8,547 nucleotides of DNA, taken from Bacteroidota bacterium. Its GTDB lineage: Bacteria; Bacteroidota; Bacteroidia; Bacteroidales; CAJPTX01. This document shows, piece after piece, positions 5,711 to 8,547 of the stretch. Position 1 is the stretch's first letter. The number at the start of each line of letters is the position of its first letter. Where the stretch lies: NCBI GenBank assembly GCA_002748015.1, contig PDRH01000133.1, positions 1 to 8,547 on the forward strand, given 5' to 3'. Made by a program: the position numbers and the translations under genes. A model generated the notes under the pieces. It was not told where the DNA came from. It saw nothing but the letters and a program-made list of their open reading frames with translations, and did not search any database.

Positions 5711-6638
5711 AGCCCTTCTCCCAAACCACCGTCCCGTACTCGCTGCTCCTTGTGCTCAGCAGCTTGAAGTCCAAGCTCGCCACCTCCATCGCCTGAGCAA
5801 TCAGCTCTATCGTCGGCACGATATGCTTTCGGTAGTCCGACAAATGCCCGTAGTCCAGTAGCAAATGTAGCACCTTCCGATGCAGCATGGCCACGTGCAG
5901 GGTAGCGGGGTATACGTCGCTCTCGGCCTTATAGGCATGCAGCCACATGCTGTAGCGGGTGAAGAGATCCACCGAGTACTCGTGGCCCGTCCCCTTCATG
6001 ATGGCAGGTAGCGCCATCCCCAGACGCAGCATCCCAGGTGCCTTCAGCAGCTTCACGGTAAGGAGTTCAATATATGAGATTCCCCTCCGCACCTCACCCC
6101 ATGGAGGGCAGCCATCCCTATTCCCCAGGAGGAAGGGGAGCTGGCACTCCTCTAGCAATTGCTCCACCCGCTCGATCGTCGGTAGCACCTCGCCCACCCG
6201 CTGCAGAAAGCTGCGGTGCGGCAGGCTAAGCTCCACGAAGCGATGCTCCCGTACCTTCACGCGTAGCAGAACGGTCTTGGCATTCCTCTCCAGGGCATAC
6301 TCATAGCCTGCGCCCTCCATCAGGCTCTTCGCCACCAGCTCGATATTCCCCTCCGCCACCATGCGGATCTTTTCGTCCTTTATGCGCTTCTCCCTGGCCC
6401 GAGCCTGCTGCTGTAGCTCCTCCTCCCCCGCCTCAGCCTCCACGTAGCCCTTGCGCAGCTTGCTACGGACAAGCCTATCGGCATTCTTCTGGGCATACTC
6501 GCTATCTATGAAGTTCGTCGTCTTTACCGCCCCGAGCGTACCGATGCGCCCATAGCAGATGGTCTGACGCGTACCAACAAGCTCTATCTCCCAGAACTTA
6601 CCCGAGCCGTCCTCCTTCAACACCAGTCTTTTTCGCAT
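5709..6638 (-). CDS. WGR-domain protein, short form (309 residues)
   Basis: Residues 1-75 form a WGR-like domain: KFWEIEL, then CYGRIGTLG (28-36), where Y replaces the first W, then ADRLVRSKLRKGYVE. WGR domains occur in PARP-type and MolR-type proteins and are linked to nucleic-acid binding, but the role here is unknown. A charged coiled linker (about 72-92) follows. Residues 89-181 (VAEGNIELVAKSL ... FLLGNRDGCPPWG) and 210-309 (LPAIMKGTGHEYSV ... LLSTRSSEYGTVVW) look like two copies of one alpha/beta unit. Each has a GxGYEY- or GTGHEY-like start, a strand, a 'VLPTIERVEQLL' or 'IVPTIELIAQAM' helix and a final F-LL strand. Compared with the 490-residue neighbour it lacks the central domain of about 150 residues. 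No enzyme motif is seen. It starts about 100 bases after the stop of the larger gene and may be cotranscribed with it, as no clear promoter box is present. Confidence 0.88.
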   Translation of the reverse strand: MRKRLVLKEDGSGKFWEIELVGTRQTICYGRIGTLGAVKTTNFIDSEYAQKNADRLVRSKLRKGYVEAEAGEEELQQQARAREKRIKDEKIRMVAEGNIELVAKSLMEGAGYEYALERNAKTVLLRVKVREHRFVELSLPHRSFLQRVGEVLPTIERVEQLLEECQLPFLLGNRDGCPPWGEVRRGISYIELLTVKLLKAPGMLRLGMALPAIMKGTGHEYSVDLFTRYSMWLHAYKAESDVYPATLHVAMLHRKVLHLLLDYGHLSDYRKHIVPTIELIAQAMEVASLDFKLLSTRSSEYGTVVWEKG

Positions 6639-6684
6639 GCAGATAGTACGGTTTTAATCGGCTACCTCCCATCGCCAATGGTAA

Positions 6685-6711
6685 CGATTTAGCGCATACG
6701 GCGTATAATCG
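6685..6711. repeat. Small nested inverted repeat between the two WGR genes
   Basis: CGATT (6685-6689) pairs with AATCG (6707-6711), and inside it ATACG (6696-6700) and CGTAT (6702-6706) form a near-perfect palindrome around one base. It lies in the 100-base gap between the two intact WGR genes. It could be a weak terminator or a protein-binding site. Confidence 0.3.
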
Positions 6712-6738
6712 TCTTCCTAGCGAGCCCCATCCTCCTCT

Positions 6739-8211
6739 CTAATCCCTCTCCCACCCCAGCGACCTATGCTCATAGCTCTTCGTGCTCAGCAGCTTGAAGC
6801 CCAGCTTGGCCTCCTCCATTGCCACCTTCACCAGCTCTATCGTCGGCACGATGTGCGGCAGGTAGTCCGAGAAGTTCTCATAGTCAAACAGCAGGTGCAG
6901 CACCTTCCGCTGCGGCATGGCAACGTGCAGGGAGGCTGGGTATACATCGACCTCTGCCCGATACCCCTCCATCCACCTATGATGTCGAAGATTGAGGTCA
7001 ACAGAGTGCTGGTATCCCGTTCCCTCCAGGCTGGCCGGCAACACCTGGGCGAGCGTATTTATCGCCATCTGGTATAGCTTCACCGCCTTCTGCAACTCGT
7101 GGTCCGACATACCCCGGAAGAGCTCCTGCCTGAGGTGCGTGCGTTCGACAACGCTCCAATCCTCAAACTCAACCTCCACCTTCCCCCAGTCCGGGCAGCC
7201 CTCTTTGTTCCCCAGCAGGAAGGGTATCTCATACTCATTGAGCAGCCGCTCCACCCGCTCGAGCGTCGGCAGCACATCGCCCACCCGCTGCAGGAAGCTA
7301 CGGTGCGGCAGGCTAATCTCCACGAAGCGTCGTTTACGCACCCGCACCCGCAGGAGTACCGTCTTGGCCGTCTCCGTCATGGCGTACTCGTAGCCCGTCT
7401 CCGCCATCAGGCTCTCCACCACCAGCGGGATGCTCCCCTCGGCCACCGACCGTATCTTCGCATCCTTGCTGTGCTTCAACTCCGCCCCCTCTATCTGCTC
7501 CAGGTGCTCTGCGCAGAACCTTGCGTAGCGAATTAGCAATCGCCTCGTTCCCAGCACCATGCGACCCTTCTTGCCAAAGCGGTAGGCCTCCCAGGGCAAT
7601 TCAATGAAGAAGGGGATGATGCGCCCATGGATATACCCATTCTCCACGTGGCGCACAAGGGCTAGCACCTCCTGCCCGTTGATGGAGTAGCGTATCGCGC
7701 TGACCTGCCCATTGGCATTCCGTTCCACCACCTTCTGCATGTCGGCCAGCTCCCAGCTTGCGAACTCCTCGAACTGATCGGCCAGCGAGCTAAGGCTCTC
7801 CGTGGGCTCCATGCGGTAGTGCCCATCGTAGACGGTCTCCCGCATGAGCCCATCCATCTTCCGCCGCCAGTAGGCCGCACGGAACTCGTTCAGGTTCTTG
7901 AGCTGCTCCGGAGTGAATAGCCCCACCTTCTCCTCTGGCATGGGCATGTATTCCAATGTAACTGGCACTTGCTCCTCCACCACGGGTAGCCGCACCTCCC
8001 CCGCCTCCACCTCAACATAGCCCTTGCGCAGCTTGCTGGCCACCAGCTTCTCCGCATCCTTCAGCGCCGTCGCTTCGTCCTTAAACTCCTTCACCTTCTC
8101 CTGCCCATCCGTACCCATACGCCCGAAGCGTACGGTATGGCTGCTACCCAGCACCTCTATCTCCCAGAACTTGTCCGAGCTACTATCCTTGAACTCCAGG
8201 CGTTTCCTCAT
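6739..8211 (-). CDS. WGR-domain protein, long form (490 residues)
   Basis: Residues 1-75 are a WGR-like domain: DKFWEIEVLGSSHTVRFGRM then GTDGQEKVKEF, with F in place of the first W, ending AEKLVASKLRKGYVE. A Pro/Val-rich linker (about 76-97) leads to a central domain (about 98-245) that starts FTPEQLKNLNEFRAAYW and contains IRYSINGQEVLALVRHV and IIPFFIELPWEAYRFGKKG; I do not recognise it. The C-terminal half holds two related units, about 252-342 (TGYEYAMTETAKTVLL ... FLLGNKEGCPDWG) and about 389-488 (GTGYQHSVDLN ... FKLLSTKSYEHRSLGW). No catalytic motif, signal peptide or membrane segment is visible, so it is probably cytosolic and may bind DNA or RNA through the WGR domain. The start is supported by a -7 box 35 bases upstream and by the same MRKRL/MKKRL start in its paralogs. 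It is the best-preserved of three copies and the probable parent of the remnant at 4202-4536. Confidence 0.9.
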   Translation of the reverse strand: MRKRLEFKDSSSDKFWEIEVLGSSHTVRFGRMGTDGQEKVKEFKDEATALKDAEKLVASKLRKGYVEVEAGEVRLPVVEEQVPVTLEYMPMPEEKVGLFTPEQLKNLNEFRAAYWRRKMDGLMRETVYDGHYRMEPTESLSSLADQFEEFASWELADMQKVVERNANGQVSAIRYSINGQEVLALVRHVENGYIHGRIIPFFIELPWEAYRFGKKGRMVLGTRRLLIRYARFCAEHLEQIEGAELKHSKDAKIRSVAEGSIPLVVESLMAETGYEYAMTETAKTVLLRVRVRKRRFVEISLPHRSFLQRVGDVLPTLERVERLLNEYEIPFLLGNKEGCPDWGKVEVEFEDWSVVERTHLRQELFRGMSDHELQKAVKLYQMAINTLAQVLPASLEGTGYQHSVDLNLRHHRWMEGYRAEVDVYPASLHVAMPQRKVLHLLFDYENFSDYLPHIVPTIELVKVAMEEAKLGFKLLSTKSYEHRSLGWERD

Positions 8212-8246
8212 GCTATCTAGTTAACTATTCGCTATCCGTCTTTGCG

Positions 8247-8254
8247 CAAAGATA
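8247..8254 (-). promoter_or_regulatory. -7 promoter box TATCTTTG of the long WGR gene
   Basis: TATCTTTG on the minus strand matches TAnnTTTG and ends 35 bases before the ATG at 8211. It overlaps a perfect 10-base palindrome, TTTGCGCAAA (8241-8250). The box is conserved in the decayed copy but the palindrome is not. Confidence 0.6.
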
Positions 8255-8317
8255 GCATTTTGCGCGCATCCCATGCGCTAGGATACCTTTTCAGCCCTGC
8301 CCCCCCACCCTAGCCCC

Positions 8318-8351
8318 TTTTGCCCCCTCCTGAAAAAAATCGCTAACTTAG
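8318..8351 (+). promoter_or_regulatory. Promoter of aspS (-33 TTTTG, -7 TAACTTAG)
   Basis: TTTTG at 8318-8322 is followed after 21 bases by TAACTTAG at 8344-8351, one base off TAnnTTTG. Spacing and order fit the Bacteroidota sigma factor. It lies 38 bases before the aspS ATG and is divergent from the WGR promoter. Confidence 0.55.
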
Positions 8352-8389
8352 CGCGGTATAAGAATGGATAAGCAGAACGAAAGTAACAT

Positions 8390-8547
8390 ATGTATAGAGA
8401 CACAAATTGCGGTGCGCTCCGCATCGCAGATGCAGGGAAAGAGGTAAAGCTGGCCGGATGGGTGCAGCGGGTAAGAAAGCTCGGCGCGCTGGTATTCATC
8501 GACCTACGCGACCGCTTCGGCATTAGCCAGCTGGTCATCGACGAGAC
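8390..8547 (+). CDS. aspS: Aspartyl-tRNA synthetase, 5' part only
   Basis: The 52 codons in the window read MYRDTNCGALRIADAGKEV, then LAGWVQRVRKLGALVFIDLR, then DRFGISQLVIDE. This is the start of the N-terminal OB-fold anticodon-binding domain of bacterial AspRS, with the hallmark CG-LR, GWVxRxR, FIDLRDR-G and QLV segments. The enzyme charges tRNA-Asp with aspartate in the cytosol and is essential. In bacteria the full protein is usually near 590 residues, so about nine tenths lie beyond the right edge. The ATG at 8390 is preferred because the conserved MYR start follows it directly. An upstream promoter is visible, and no Shine-Dalgarno sequence is seen, as is common in this phylum. The catalytic class II motifs are outside the window. 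AsnRS shares the OB fold but lacks this MYRxxxCG start. Confidence 0.95.
   Translation, partial: MYRDTNCGALRIADAGKEVKLAGWVQRVRKLGALVFIDLRDRFGISQLVIDE

Noticed and set aside
7099..7536. Plus-strand frame of 145 codons opposite the long WGR gene
   Set aside because: Antisense shadow. The opposite strand encodes residues conserved in both WGR paralogs.

Overview
The window looks like chromosomal DNA of a member of the Bacteroidota, probably a fairly GC-rich Bacteroidales-like lineage. Several genes are preceded by the characteristic Bacteroidota -7 promoter box TAnnTTTG instead of a TATAAT box, and Shine-Dalgarno sequences are not obvious. The genus cannot be told from the sequence. No tRNA, rRNA, CRISPR array, transposase or integrase gene was seen.

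Layout, left to right. Bases 1-587 (-) hold the 5' part of a secreted or periplasmic protein that runs off the left edge. Then come a Fic protein AMP-transferase (635-1177, -), a small cytosolic DUF6714-like protein (1257-1769, -), a spacer bounded by an imperfect inverted repeat (1822-1969), a methyl-accepting chemotaxis protein (1963-3411, -), a spacer of about 190 bases with a small A/T hairpin, and an STM3941-family membrane protein (3601-4173, -). The right half is a cluster of WGR-domain genes: a decayed copy (4202-4536, -), a divergent DUF3137 membrane protein (4708-5685, +), a 309-residue WGR protein (5709-6638, -) and a 490-residue WGR protein (6739-8211, -). The window ends with the first 52 codons of aspartyl-tRNA synthetase (8390 onward, +), a housekeeping anchor.

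The most distinctive part is the WGR cluster. The two intact proteins share an N-terminal WGR-like domain, in which the name-giving W is F or Y, and a C-terminal region that appears to be an internal duplication of one unit of about 90 residues. The larger protein has an extra central domain of about 150 residues. The third copy kept its promoter, its first 26 codons and its last 80 or so codons but lost the centre and is out of frame. Its promoter is probably now the nearest upstream promoter for the STM3941-family gene. The DUF3137 gene sits between WGR copies and reads the opposite way.

There is no clear single pathway. Most genes appear to be separate transcription units, and the Fic protein, DUF6714-like protein and chemoreceptor look like independent accessory genes. 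Two genes share an identical 15-base promoter/start block, TACCTTTGCTCCATG, which places the start codon four bases after the -7 box and suggests leaderless or nearly leaderless messages.
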